64,000 nucleotides of DNA, from positions 124,001 through 188,000 of the forward strand of contig QANT01002677.1 of assembly GCA_003254885.1 (NCBI GenBank), given 5' to 3'. The notes under the pieces were generated by a model. The model saw only the letters and a program-made list of their open reading frames with translations, was not told where the DNA came from and did no database searches. Origin of the DNA: Purshia tridentata. Lineage: Eukaryota; Streptophyta; Magnoliopsida; Rosales; Rosaceae. Positions 35,131-47,021 of the stretch are shown piece after piece. Both the position numbers and the translations under genes were made by a program. Each line of letters begins with the position of its first letter. Position 1 is the stretch's first letter.

Positions 35131-37059
35131 TCGTTTGATTAGTTTCATGTTTATTGTCTATTATTTATTATTGTTTCACAAAAAAATTTGGTATTATTGT
35201 TCCGTTGACTACTTAATAAAACTATGGTGCCTAAATATAGTCTTCCTGTGTATATTGTTAATTTTTCTTTACGTTCATGTTAAATTTGGAGTGGCCAAGT
35301 TTTGTTTAACATTAATATATATGGTACATGCACAAAAAAAGTAAAGTCGCGGAAGGAGTACCAGTTAGCTAGGCCTAGCTGAGAAGTAGAAGAGTCCATT
35401 TGTATACAATTGGATGCATGGCAAAGAATGCTTTATATAGTGCTTGTGTTTTTGACGCAGTGGACTTTCAACCTCGGCGCTTGCTGCAAAACACGCCTGG
35501 ATAATTAAATATGCCTATAAGCTGGCGTGTGAAGTTACTGATACGTCCTCCGTGTATATAAGTGTTTTTCAGTTTGATCGGTGGTCGACCAATCTGGAGG
35601 CCGGCGACCTGATCAGAGAGAGATAAACAGAGGAGAGAATTAAGAGAGGTGAGAGGCTGAGAAGAGATAGAAAGAGACAGAGGGATAGAGAAAGAAGGAG
35701 GTGGTGCAAAGAGAGAAAGAGAAAGGGGAGGAGGTCGCTGGAGGTCCGCTGCCGGTGATATAGCAGCGGCACCGAAGGTCCACCTTGGGGTTCTGATTTT
35801 TTTTTTCATTTTGGGTTAAATTTTTAATTTCAAAATTAAAATGGTGGTGGGGTGTGTAATTAATGAGAGGAAATTAGGTGCGCAAAAGATTTTGACATGC
35901 ATGTTTTATGATGTTTTTGAATAATTTTATATAATTCATAGGTTATATATACAGTATAAATTGATTCATTTCTTTTAATTTTTAGGTTTAGATGTATTTT
36001 ATGTAGACATTAAATTGTCATAATGCACGTCTTCTTTTGATCCTCAAATAAGTTTATGGTAATTAGATAATAATGAATGTCCAATTGGGGTTCACACTTA
36101 TATTCTGGATAAAGAAATCAAAGAAAAGCAAATGAATTAATTGTAGAACTAATTTCTACATCCTTTTAAGTAATCAATTAATCCTGCTGCCATGCAAATT
36201 CGTGCATGGAAAATGCTGTGAGATTCCGATATCCCTCCATACAATATATTTGTGGCAAGCAATTAATTCTCTACAAATTTTTGTTTAAGTTTTGAAACGA
36301 AATCAATTAACACAAGACTTAGGGCTCAAGTTTAAACATCCACACGTCAGAAATAAAAACCCACCATATGATAAGCATAATATGCGGAATCAATATTCTC
36401 TCATGTCGATCTTATATTATGTGTGTTGCTGACCAGGATGCTTATCTGTCAATTTGTTAAGAATCAGTTAGCTTGGTTTGTGTTAGTCGGTGACTCAGGT
36501 CCGTACTCAAGTATAAAGGATTATGTTACTGTTCATTTTGTAATGATTTCATCAAGATCAATATAGCAAATTCTCTGTTTTCTCTCTCAACTTTCTCTCT
36601 GTTCTCTCACATATTTTCTCTTCTCCCAAACACTCTCTTTCTGCACTAACCATGATGAATCGTAGCACCATACATATATATTCCTATCAAACAAATCCAA
36701 AAACACCTACTCCCCAAAATTAAATGTAAAACTTGTAATTGAAAAATCATGTGGGATCCGAATAAAATCCCGAAATTAGTGTCTGAGACATAAGTAATTT
36801 AGCAACCGCGTAGCCTTCATGCCCTCACGCGGCTGTGCCTATCAATTTACGTAATTTCCATTTTAGAATACAAATTACCGATTGGCATTTCCAAATAATC
36901 TAACATCCTCTCACGCACGGTATGCACCCCTATATATATATATACCACTGAAACATTGTAGTACCACACCCACTTCTTGCATACCTTAACATTTGTGCTG
37001 ATCACTTCCAATTCTGTCTGTCTCTCTCCTCTTTTTCTCTAGATCTCTAGCAATCAACC
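35131..37059. other. Spacer between tandem NHL genes, with duplicated promoter and a 300-bp extra segment
   Basis: A purine-rich tract at about 35,615-35,745 has an open frame on the other strand of low complexity (Ser/Leu/Pro) that I do not call a gene. From about 36,150 the sequence parallels the promoter of NHL copy 2 from about 33,970. About 300 bp near 36,360-36,665 is absent from the copy 2 promoter; its pyrimidine-rich end and flanking composition recall a short solo LTR, but I could not fix its ends. Confidence 0.55.
36931..36944 (+). promoter_or_regulatory. TATA-like TATATATATA tract of NHL copy 3
   Basis: A run of TA units 116-129 bp upstream of the start codon at 37060 occupies the position of TATAAAA in the copy 2 promoter, so the core promoter has diverged between the paralogues. 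Confidence 0.5.
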
Positions 37060-37671
37060 ATGGGAAAATCTTGCTGTTTGATCACCATCTATGTAATTGT
37101 TGGCGTAGCTGCTTTGACCTTAATCTGTGGCTTAATATCTTTTTTCGTAGGTTACTATGGTCGCGGTAAACAAATCACCTACCAGGTCACCAATGCCTCG
37201 CTGACCCAGTTCAACTTGACCGCCACCACCACCAACAAGACCCTCCTCGAATACGGCCTAGCCCTCAACATAACCGTCGAAAACCCCAACAAAGTTGGTC
37301 AACACCACTTTGATCGATTCGACGCGGCTCTTCTTTTCCATAACCAGACTCTAAGCAACGTTACTTGGTACCCCTTCTACCTAGGGCACAAGAAAAAGGT
37401 TCTGTTGACTCCATTCTACAAGGGGAAGCGCTTGATGACGGGTCTTGGAGCTGACGAGGTCGGGAAGTTTAAGGATGCTAGGGTTTTTGACATCCTCTTG
37501 AGGCTTTATGTCAAGCATTGGACCAAGGTTGGTGGGGTCAGGCATTATATTCCAGGGCAGGATTCGGCCCTACTGTATGCTTGCTATTTGAAGGTTCCTT
37601 TGAATTCCGATGCCAAATCTGCAGCTGAAATTTTTAGGGTTACCAAGTGCGTTTTTGAGTCCAAAAAATAA
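37060..37671 (+). CDS. NDR1/HIN1-like (LEA_2) membrane protein, copy 3
   Basis: An intronless gene of 203 aa with the same layout as copy 2: short N-terminus 'MGKSCC', a transmembrane segment at about 8-32, then 'YQVTNASLTQFNLT', 'NITVENPNKVGQHHFDRFDA', 'FYLGHKKKVLL' and 'LLRLYVKHW', ending 'FRVTKCVFESKK'. It differs from copy 2 by small in-frame insertions (TATTTNK; GGVRHYIPGQ). The conserved reading frame implies both copies are under selection. Confidence 0.93.
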   Translation: MGKSCCLITIYVIVGVAALTLICGLISFFVGYYGRGKQITYQVTNASLTQFNLTATTTNKTLLEYGLALNITVENPNKVGQHHFDRFDAALLFHNQTLSNVTWYPFYLGHKKKVLLTPFYKGKRLMTGLGADEVGKFKDARVFDILLRLYVKHWTKVGGVRHYIPGQDSALLYACYLKVPLNSDAKSAAEIFRVTKCVFESKK

Positions 37672-38351
37672 TAATTCATCGTTGAGTTCATGTTTATTGT
37701 CTTTAATTTCCTACTCGTTTTTTCGTTGTCTAGTTTATAAATGGTGATCATGGTAATGTGGTTGGCTATATATAGTCTCAAATTAATAAAGAATTTCTCT
37801 TTTTATGTTCATACGATTGCTGTGTTGATCATATATACGTATGCTTCCTTTTTCCTTTTTAACTTTCAAATTTCAATATCCTTCTAACTTGTGGAATTAA
37901 GATATAATCTTCTAAAATTGTTGGAATTAATTTAAGTACTTAAATTATAATGACTCGTGGATATATACTGTCCTGGTTTAATTCCCTCTAAAATGAGTCA
38001 TATATGATTAAACAAAATACCATATAGCATCTGTCGTTTGGACCTAGGACCCCACCTAATAGACATATATATAATAGCCATGTGAATAGCAGATTTAGGG
38101 GTTGCTTATATAAGTTAGGCATTTAGGACTTGGGTTTAGACAAAATCAGGGCCAATATCAATTTTTAAAGATTTGCTATTAGTGAAAGAACTTGATGTAG
38201 GATTTTCTAGTCCAGGAATTAGGGAAACCTAGAGAAATTGATTAGTCCTGAATGTAGGGCCTGTTTTGAAATTAAGAGGCCCATCTTATGGGTTGTCCAA
38301 TTAAGTGGGCTTAGAGCTTTGTTATTTGGGTTATTTAAATGGGCTCACTAG

Positions 38352-38525
38352 ATAGCCACATCGACCTCAGATTCATCGACCATTGAGATTCGTCCACGAG
38401 TGCATTGTATAGAAGATAATGTGCCACTTGATAGAATTACCAGTGGTTCTGGTCTTGTGGATGATATGGCATATGTATCACAGGTGGGGCCAGGAGTTGG
38501 CATTCTTGATTATGCACGTACGTAA
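38352..38525 (+). other. Orphan open frame, possible gene fragment
   Basis: About 57 codons are open between two stops with no start codon. The peptide has balanced, protein-like composition ('RPRVHCIEDNVPLDRITSGS', 'GLVDDMAYVSQVGPGVGI') unlike the neighbouring AT-rich frames, and it ends at a good donor-like GTAAGAT. I do not recognise a family. It could be an exon fragment carried by a transposon. Confidence 0.25.
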
Positions 38526-40867
38526 GATAGATACCCACATATGGCAACTACCCAAAAGAAAAGAGAGGCTTCGGTGGGCCCACCGACCTTGATTTTTTAT
38601 AATTTGACTACTTCTTTCTTTTCGCTAAATAACAAGGGTCACGTTTTTCACTATTCATCATGTGGTTACATCAGGGGCAGGTATATAGTTAACCGACATG
38701 TCGTCCATTGATAGATATAGGCCATATTATATATTTATAAAATCAAAATTATTGCTCTACACGTGGCATTTCTCATTGACCACGTCGGATAATTGCAATG
38801 GTTATGCATATATGCTCCATCTGGTTCAGTGGGTCAATGATGTATCGGATCATCGTACCAGTATTTAAGACCAAGGCTACATCCTCCAACCTCTAAATTA
38901 GCAGAAAGTCCTTTAAGATCAAAGCATCATTTCCTCAAATTTAGGTGACCACCGACTAGTTAAACAATGCACAAATACAAGTACTAACACTAGGACCTTA
39001 CATTTCCACATCAAACTTTGCAGGGAGAGAAGAATTTTGAAACTCAATTTGTTATATTATATGATAAAGAAACTTTAAAGTTTGAAGTGAACCAATAATG
39101 CAGATGATGAATAGTAAACTAACAAGGCACATAATGATGGTGTCCATTATCTAATCCAATTACTTTTCTAAGAATAACAAATTAAGGTTGTCAGAGTAAT
39201 ATATAATTAGAAGAGTTATCAACTATGATTTAATTAATGAATAGTTTAACTTAACAAAAGAGTAATGGGAATGTGGGATGATAAGGGTCATAAGGCCAAG
39301 CAAAGAGGCAGAGCATACTTTAAGAAGGCCTTAAAAGTAGAGGCAAAATATCCATAACGAAGCCAATAGGGCACGGTCACCAAAGTGATAACAATTTGAG
39401 GCGGTGAATTTGAGCCCTTCAAAATTTCACCTTATTCATGTCAGAAGCCCTTAACCAATGGAGAGAGAGATGAAATTGTGGTGGACAACAAAAGTGGCTC
39501 ACTACCTACCATTATCAAACCAACTAGGTTTGGTCCTTGTGGGTACACCGTACACCCTCCCTTCTTGCTTTGGAACACACGCTACTTGTTCACAACAAGT
39601 ATTTGACTTATGACTCTACACATCCTTTTCGTTGCTTAATTATTAATTTTATAGTTTGATATAGAAAAAAGACTTCTCAGCATAAATATTTTCTGAAATT
39701 AATTTTCTTTTATTATTATTTTACTCTATTAAAGTTAATTTTTTCATTTTATCCCTTTAATTTTTTAAGTAACTTTAGAAAAAGAAAAATTTTGTTTTAA
39801 AAATATTTACACGAATAAGTCTAGAATAAAAAATCTTTAAATTTGTAAGTATAGAATACGTACATCTTTGTCAACTTGAGTAAAAATGAAAATAAAAATT
39901 TCAAGATTATTTAACACTCGTTTGACATATATCCTAGACTTCGAGTTTATGATATTTATCATGAATTTCATTTTTTTTTATTGAATAGTGAAAGGGTACA
40001 TATATAATATATTTATGAAGGTGACTCGATCACACTGATACTCTGAATGTCAGAATCTCCAGACACTTGTTCCAATCAGATGGTGATGGGACCTGTGGGG
40101 ACCACATATCCACTAATCTCATTGACACGTCAAAGTAAGTAAAAGGAGAGATGGCCATTGGCCAGTGGGCATCTCATGAATCTATACAAATAATGCATGC
40201 AGGCAGACTCAGTGAGTCAACTCACTGGTCTCAACCCAAAAAACAAAATAAAAGAGAAAAAAATCTTCTATCTTTCTCAATGGCGCGCTCAATTCTTCTG
40301 CCCCATGCCATAAACTCACGTCTCACTCTCACGTGTCATTAATTAATTGATTAATAGAAAACCCATTCATCACTCAGTTTCTTTTCTATTTATTTTATTC
40401 AGTCATATGCTATAAATATTCCTTCACCGTCACAACATGGAAAAAGTCTTCATTTATCAAAAATACCATGAGAAAAGTCTTTGGTTAAAAAAATTGGATA
40501 ATACTTTGCTAAAATGTATTACAATGTTGAAATATTAATAGTTTGACAACCAATTGGGAGGGATAAGACTGGACTTAACTTCTCATTATCATATTATAAT
40601 ATAAAGTCAACATATATCATATTGTTTTATATTCACTTGAATAAGTAAATCAATGAACAAAGTAATATTTATATCTAACCAAAGTAAATAATACTACAAG
40701 TACAATAATGTCTAATAAGACTTACAAGTTTTAAAAGAAACTCCAATTGTCAATGAGAATTACCACAATTTTCTAATGGCTCTTATAATAAAAGTGAAAA
40801 GATTAATGCTTATTAAAATGAAAATATAAAACATACATGCATGGACATTTGGGTTTATGAAAATTCG

Positions 40868-41047
40868 GAGATATATCAACATCGCCAAGGCACAAAAACG
40901 TATGAAAATGGTCCATCGGACCAAAATAAAATACAAAATAGTGAAGTGGCAAAAAAAGAGATATATCAACATCGCCAAGGCACAAAAACGTAAGAAAATG
41001 GTCCATCGGACCAGAATAAAATACAAAATAGTCAAGTGGCAAAAAAA
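40868..41047. repeat. Tandem duplication, 90-bp unit, two copies
   Basis: GAGATATATCAACATCGCC begins copies at 40868 and 40958, with about three differences over 90 bp. Both reading directions stay open across the copies, but the peptides are Lys-rich repeats of no known family. Confidence 0.92.
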
Positions 41048-43308
41048 AAAAAAATCAAAATAGTCACTTTCATTTATTTATTTTATAATGATGGCGATAT
41101 TAAAAATTAACAGATAAAAGATTGTCCTAACTTAAGCAATAAGCACGAGGCAGAAAAGATGAGCAGCTTAAAAAAGTCAGAAAGAAGGAAGGCCAAGCCA
41201 AGCCAAGCCGAGCTTTAATAAGCCAATGAATTTGATCTATTTAAGCATCTTGACCCAGAGCATCGAAATATTTTTTTTTTTAGTGGTGTAATTAGAGGCC
41301 GAGTTAAGATTTAAATCTTAAGGTGGGCTTATTTTTATAGGGACATGGATCTCTTGTTTTGGTTTTTTGCAAAGTTGGTATTATATTTTAATTTTAATCT
41401 TTGATTACAGAGTAGAGAAATACTGTGTTTAAAAATTGAGATTGTAGCATAATTCCAACCTTGCAAATAAGCAAAATAAGAAATTCAAGTTATTTTTATA
41501 ATATCAAGGGTGGATTAGAGTTACAAGCGGATCCAAGGTGGGGCCAATTGATCCCAAAAATTGTTAGATTTAAAGAAAAAATTTGATTCCATGAGTTTGG
41601 ATTTTAGTGGCAGTTGCAAAGGCAATTTTGTAGACAAAATGTTTGTGTTTATGTTTGAAAGAAAAAAAAAAAGAAGAAGGAAGAAATGGTGAAAAAAGAA
41701 AACAAAAGGCTATAATATTGCATTTTCAACTTATGAAAATCTGTCGTGAGTAATTATAATTTGTAACATTGTGTTATTTTTTACAAATGAAGTTTTTGTT
41801 CATTAATATTGAAGTGTTTTCTTATTTAAAATAAATATTCATAAACTTTTTAATTTTAATCTTATAATTATTGATTTTTAGATCCGCCACTGATTAAAGA
41901 AATAGGCTATACATAAAATTGGGGGTGGGTTATAATCAAATTAAGTATCATTTTGGGATATTCATTTATATATAAACAATAATTTTAAATTGGACTTATT
42001 CGGACTATAGTTCATATTAATTAATTTTACCTTTCGTCTTTAAATGTATGTTATACTTATATTTTATTCAAGTAAAAAAAATATACACGATGTTGAGTTC
42101 TTCTTAGTAGTATATAAATGTGATACAACTGGTCCTATATTATTCAAAATTTTCAAGAATATCTAAATTGTTAATGATTAACTATATAAAAAATACGTTG
42201 AATAAGAATAGCATAAGTAAAGCATTATTATTTTACTTAAAATAAAATAAAACTACATGCACGGAGGTATGTATGACGTACGATTGTCATTAAAAAAAAC
42301 CTATAATTAGAGCCGAGCTGAGCCGAGCCGATGCGTTTGTCCCTATATGACTGCTCTATCTAACGCATCCTCGACCAAGAACGTCCAAGTCGCTGATGCT
42401 ACGACTGCAAGGCGCAAAGCCTTATTTATGTGCTGTCCACGTGGATCTTTCTCATTGGCTACATCTCTTTCCATTTAAAAATATAAAAAATTTGGGCTTA
42501 ACTTTAAACTTTAATAAGCCCTCGTCAGAACAGATACTCGGAATATCATTCATTTCATCGGAGCGCGCCTCTGTTTCTCTTCAGTGGGTAGTGAGAGAAA
42601 AAGGTGCGATTTCTAGAGAGAGAAAGAGAAAACGAGCTCAGATACACAGAGAGGGACTCGTACTTTCCAGGGTTAGGTTTTCCTTTTTTAAATAGAAGTT
42701 AAAGGAGCAAAAAGAAGCTGAGCTTAATTAGAACTTAAAGATTGTGATTCTTCTAGCTTTTATTTTTTTTTGGATAAAATTTTCTCGGGAAAATTTAACG
42801 TCGACTGTAAGTCGGTTTTTGGCGTTTTGTTTGTGTTTATCATGTTTTCGTTGCTGTAAATTCCTTTTCATAAACTGCACGGAAGACGAGGCTTCCGTCT
42901 CAAGCAAAGTTGTTCTTCTTCCAAGTTTGACAAGAGCGTTTATTTTCGCTATTTTATTGGGAAAGAATAAAAAAAAAAAAAAAAAGGTTTTGTCATCGGT
43001 CAGAAAATTCACTTTTTTTTTTGTCTAACTATTTTTACTTTTGTCGTGTTTGAATAGAAATTCGTGAAGTAGTGTTAGACTACGTAGTGGAATTTGCTCT
43101 GAATGTTTAGTCTGGAGAAGAAAGTTTCAGTCTTTAGAGGAACTGGGTTTTTTGGGTATGATGGTGGGTTGAGGATGTTGTGGAAATTGAAGCAGATTTT
43201 CACTGAAACTTGACGAAGAATCGGATTGGGATAATGTCAATTTGTGTAAACATTGTATAAAGGAGGGGGTTGAAATGAGGAATTCGGGTGTTATTTGAGG
43301 GTCGCAGC

Positions 43309-46300
43309 ATGAGTTGCAGCGTGAAGAACAACGGAGGAAGAGAAGAGAGAGAACATGAGCAGCCGGTTTTGCGGAGGTCGGTCGAGGCTGGACCGGAATT
43401 GGTCACCCAGAATGGTTCGATTACGGCCCAGCAGCTGACCATCGACGAGAACCTGCTCGTCGACCCGAAGCTGTTGTTTATCGGGAAGAAAATTGGTGAG
43501 GGAGCCCATGGGAAAGTTTATGAAGGAAGGTCAGTCTCAATTCCTTGTCAGTTAACTCAGCTACTATGCCCAACCCAATTGCTCTTTGCTTGCTGTGATT
43601 GAAAAAAAGAATGTGCTTATTCGAGTTTAATTCGTTATCTGGTTAAATATATCTGAGTTGTGCATTGTATGGTTTTAGAGGAACACATTTGAACTCTGTC
43701 TTTGTATTAATAGTTGTTCGTAAACTAGTGAGAGTTACTACTTCCGATGTCATCAAATGAAAATGTACCATTGTGCTATTGCACAGTGTGTTTATAAGTA
43801 GTTTTGTCTGTTGTCTAGTGTCCTAGTTATGTACGTGTACTGTAATGGTCTTCCAGGTACAGGGAGCAAATAGTTGCTGTCAAAGTTCTCCACCGTGGGA
43901 GTACTTATGAAGAAAGAGCTGCGCTTGAGAATCGTTTTGCCCGTGAAGTTAATATGATGTCTCGAGTAAAACATGAAAATCTTGTCAAGGTAAGTTCTGT
44001 GATTAAATATGTCCTCCCAAGTTCCTTTTATACGAGACAATTTAAAATAGAAGTTTTATGAAGTATCTGTGCCTGCTTTAACTGTTGCTGGCCTTTTGCT
44101 TCCAGTTTAATTTCACCAGATCTTATACTTTTTTGTGTTTGTCCCTGCAGTTTATTGGAGCTTGTAAAGATCCCCTAATGGTGATAGTTACCGAGCTTTT
44201 ACCTGGGATGTCACTGCGGAAGTACCTGGCTAGTATTCGTCCAAATCAATTAGAACTTCATGTGGCCATTAAATTTTCTCTTGATATCGCTCATGCAATG
44301 GAATGTTTACACGCCAATGGGATTATACATAGAGATCTAAAACCTGGTACCATATGGCTAGTTTGAGCTCTGCTTCACTACTGTATTTGCTATTGCTGGA
44401 TAATGTAAAATGGAACAAATGGCTTATTAGTACTTTTTGAATTTATGGACATCATTAAAAAAGTAAAAAATTTATAAAGGAAACATTCTCTACTTGTGTT
44501 TCTCTGTCCAAAGTTTTTTTTCAATAAATTAGTGGAAATTGCTGCCGTAGCTCCCTTGCTTGGTGTTATATATATATATATATATTGTATTCATTTATTT
44601 ATAAGTTATGCTTATTGAGTAGGCTGCATACTTGGATTCTCTCCAAGTTGAGTTATTAGTTCTGTTGGATTCTTCACTTAGTTCAAAAAATTGCATTCCC
44701 ATGACCTGTTCATGCTATCATAGGACCAACATTTTAGAAATAAAAAATTAAAAAAGAAGGCTGTACTTTTAGTCTTACATGTTCGTCCTTTTATTATTAA
44801 GTTATTAAATTTAATATTATCTTTGCATCTGAAAATTAATAGGTTTCATTTTTCTGGATCACATAAAGAGCATGCTTCATTTCTTTCACCTATTTAATAA
44901 TGGAATGTCTAATTGCAGACAATTTGTTGCTTACGGCAAATCAGAAATCTGTAAAGCTTGCAGATTTTGGTCTTGCAAGAGAAGAATCTGTGACTGAGAT
45001 GATGACTGCAGAAACTGGGACTTACCGTTGGATGGCTCCTGAGGTTTGTTAACTTGTTTATCTTGCTGTTTTTGTATGACTTTCAATATCTTAGTCAAGA
45101 TTAGTTGAATAAACTTGATAGGGTTAATGCTTCATTTTCACAGCCATTAGCTTCTCTTCTCTTCTCTTCTCTAGCTTAGGATCTTTAAAGTAGTGCATCT
45201 TTTTCTTTTGGAAAAGTTGCATGCTTATTTGATAGAGTGCAGAACAACAAGTTATTACTCTTTTTTAGCCTTTGAATGTATTTATAGATGCATTTCAATT
45301 CTGTGCTACGTTTCACTCCTTGGTGCATTCCCAAATCTAACTACAGTAGGGAGGGGGGAGGGGGGAAGAGATTTTGGAGCCTGAGGGAGGGCTAGCACAT
45401 TGGTACACACAAAACCACATACATTATAATGAATTGATGCAGATATTTAACTTTAGTATATGGATTCAAAATTTTCAGTTGGGGGTTTTTTTTATTTTTC
45501 CCTCTTTCTATTGCAGGAGGGGTTGGGTTAGAGTTAGTTTGAACTTTTGTGCCTGTTGGGTTAATTTGTAGGTTTTTGTTTCTGAATCTGTGTTAAAAGT
45601 CACATTGATCTGCTTTTAATTTATTCTACTCTTCCTGCACAATTGTTAGTTCCCTTTGACCAACTATTGGCATTTGCAGCTGTATAGCACTGTGACATTA
45701 CGTCAGGGAGAGAAGAAGCATTACAATAACAAGGTTGATGTATATAGCTTTGGGATAGTCTTATGGGAATTATTGACCAACCGAATGCCCTTTGAGGGCA
45801 TGTCCAATCTGCAGGCTGCTTATGCTGCTGCTTTCAAGGTGCAACGTTATTTCTGTTAATTTTCCTTGGTTGCTTTTTTTGGTATGTTCTTTATTCTGGC
45901 TGTCAATAATTAGTATATTATATGCAGTCTGATATAAGAAACAATACCTCTATTTACTGATGTGATTGCGCTGCTATGCTCTAGGAAATCATTAAGTTAC
46001 TCATTTGTAGTAAATATCAAACCAATATACTGTTTATGTTGCTTACTTTATATATTTGTCATCTGAGAATGCAGCAAGAGAGGCCTAGACTTCCAGAGGA
46101 TATATCCCCTGATATTGCATTTATCATCCAGTCATGTTGGGTCGAGGACTCTAATTTAAGGCCGACCTTCAGCCAGATCATCCGCATGCTCAATTCATTC
46201 CTCTTCAAACTCTCACCACCCTCTCCACCCAAACCAGATACTAACACCAGTGAGGCAGCAGCAAATAATGGTACCATGAGTGAATTATCTGTCCGGGCAA

Positions 46301-46362
46301 GAGGGAAGTTTGCTTTCCTTAGGCAACTGTTCAATGCTAAGAGGACCAAGAACTCACAATGA
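43309..46362 (+). CDS. Raf-like (ATN1-type) serine/threonine protein kinase
   Basis: Six exons: 43309-43529, 43857-43989, 44151-44346, 44919-45043, 45680-45838 and 46075-46362, giving 373 aa; all introns are GT-AG and phases agree. A 50-residue N-terminus precedes the kinase domain: '[14 protein letters not shown]' (61-74), catalytic Lys83 in 'VAVK', HRD at 178-180, DFG at 199-201, and the Raf-like 'GTYRWMAPE' ending at 225. A short basic tail ends the protein ('[20 protein letters not shown]'). The layout matches small plant group C Raf-like kinases such as ATN1/At5g50180 (from memory), which are largely cytosolic. Introns carry an AT run at 44567-44585 and a CTTCT-type run near 45,150-45,172. 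Confidence 0.93.
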
Positions 46363-47021
46363 GCTGCCCAAATTTTGGAAACTGTCATTCTGTTCCAACT
46401 GAAGGAACATGGGGAACATGGTCATGCGATAGTAGATACAATTTTTAGTGAATTTTATGATTAATTACGTAAACGACGGTGATACACAAAGGATGAGAAA
46501 ATGCTGAAAAGAAGCCGATGTTGATGGGGGGAACTCATGAAGAAAATAAATACACGAATTGAGGACGGTTCACATTGTGTAGGTGACTTCATTGTAAAGA
46601 AGAGATACATGGTTCCTGGAATTTTTTGGTTCATATCAATGGAACCTTCCTTTGAATTGCTTATTTTTGTGCAATTTGGCACATTCATTTTGAGTCCTTG
46701 CTTTTCTAGGTGATGAAATAGCTGAATCCAGCAAAACATTGTGCTCTAGCAACTGATCAAGATTTTCAATAATGGGTAAAATGATCATGCCTATCATGAT
46801 AGGGTGTGCACAGGTGCGTGCAAAAATCATATGCTACACTCTTCATGCAGTACTAAGTCTTTCTCTTCTAAAACAAACGGCGACGTTTTGCATTCTGGCC
46901 GTTATTAACAACTTAGACCGCAACGGCGCCGTTTGTATGCATTACCTTACCTATATATTTCCCACCCGGAGCTTGAAGCTTTCATAATCAGTCATCGAAT
47001 CGAAAGCTTTCGTAATGGAAG
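46363..47021. promoter_or_regulatory. Kinase 3' flank and PPR promoter with AACGGCGCCGTT palindrome
   Basis: The left part is kinase 3' UTR. The PPR promoter contains a perfect 12-bp palindrome AACGGCGCCGTT at 46922-46933 and a related AAACGGCGACGTTTTG at 46875-46890, followed by a TATA-like CTATATAT near 46,950. Motifs of the AAACGGCGNCGTTT type recur in many plant promoters; the binding factor is not known to me. Confidence 0.45.

Larger units (their letters stand above)
37672..43308. other. Gene-free region of 5.6 kb
   Basis: AT-rich sequence without a supportable gene. It holds an orphan open frame without a start codon at 38352-38525, a 90-bp tandem duplication at 40868-41047, and a degenerate, possibly transposon-derived stretch around 41,270-41,890. 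The last roughly 800 bp are the promoter and long 5' leader of the Raf-like kinase gene; several upstream ATGs there may be in the leader or an unmapped leader intron. Confidence 0.5.

Noticed and set aside
41270-41890. Possible transposon remnant with GATCCGCCACTG and GGATCCAAGGTGGGG blocks
   Set aside because: Composition is suggestive, but I found no terminal repeats, target duplication or coding remnant that would support a call.
42744-43028. Open frames of 94 codons on both strands upstream of the Raf-like kinase
   Set aside because: Phe/Lys-rich and A/T-run driven; this is most likely the long leader of the kinase gene.
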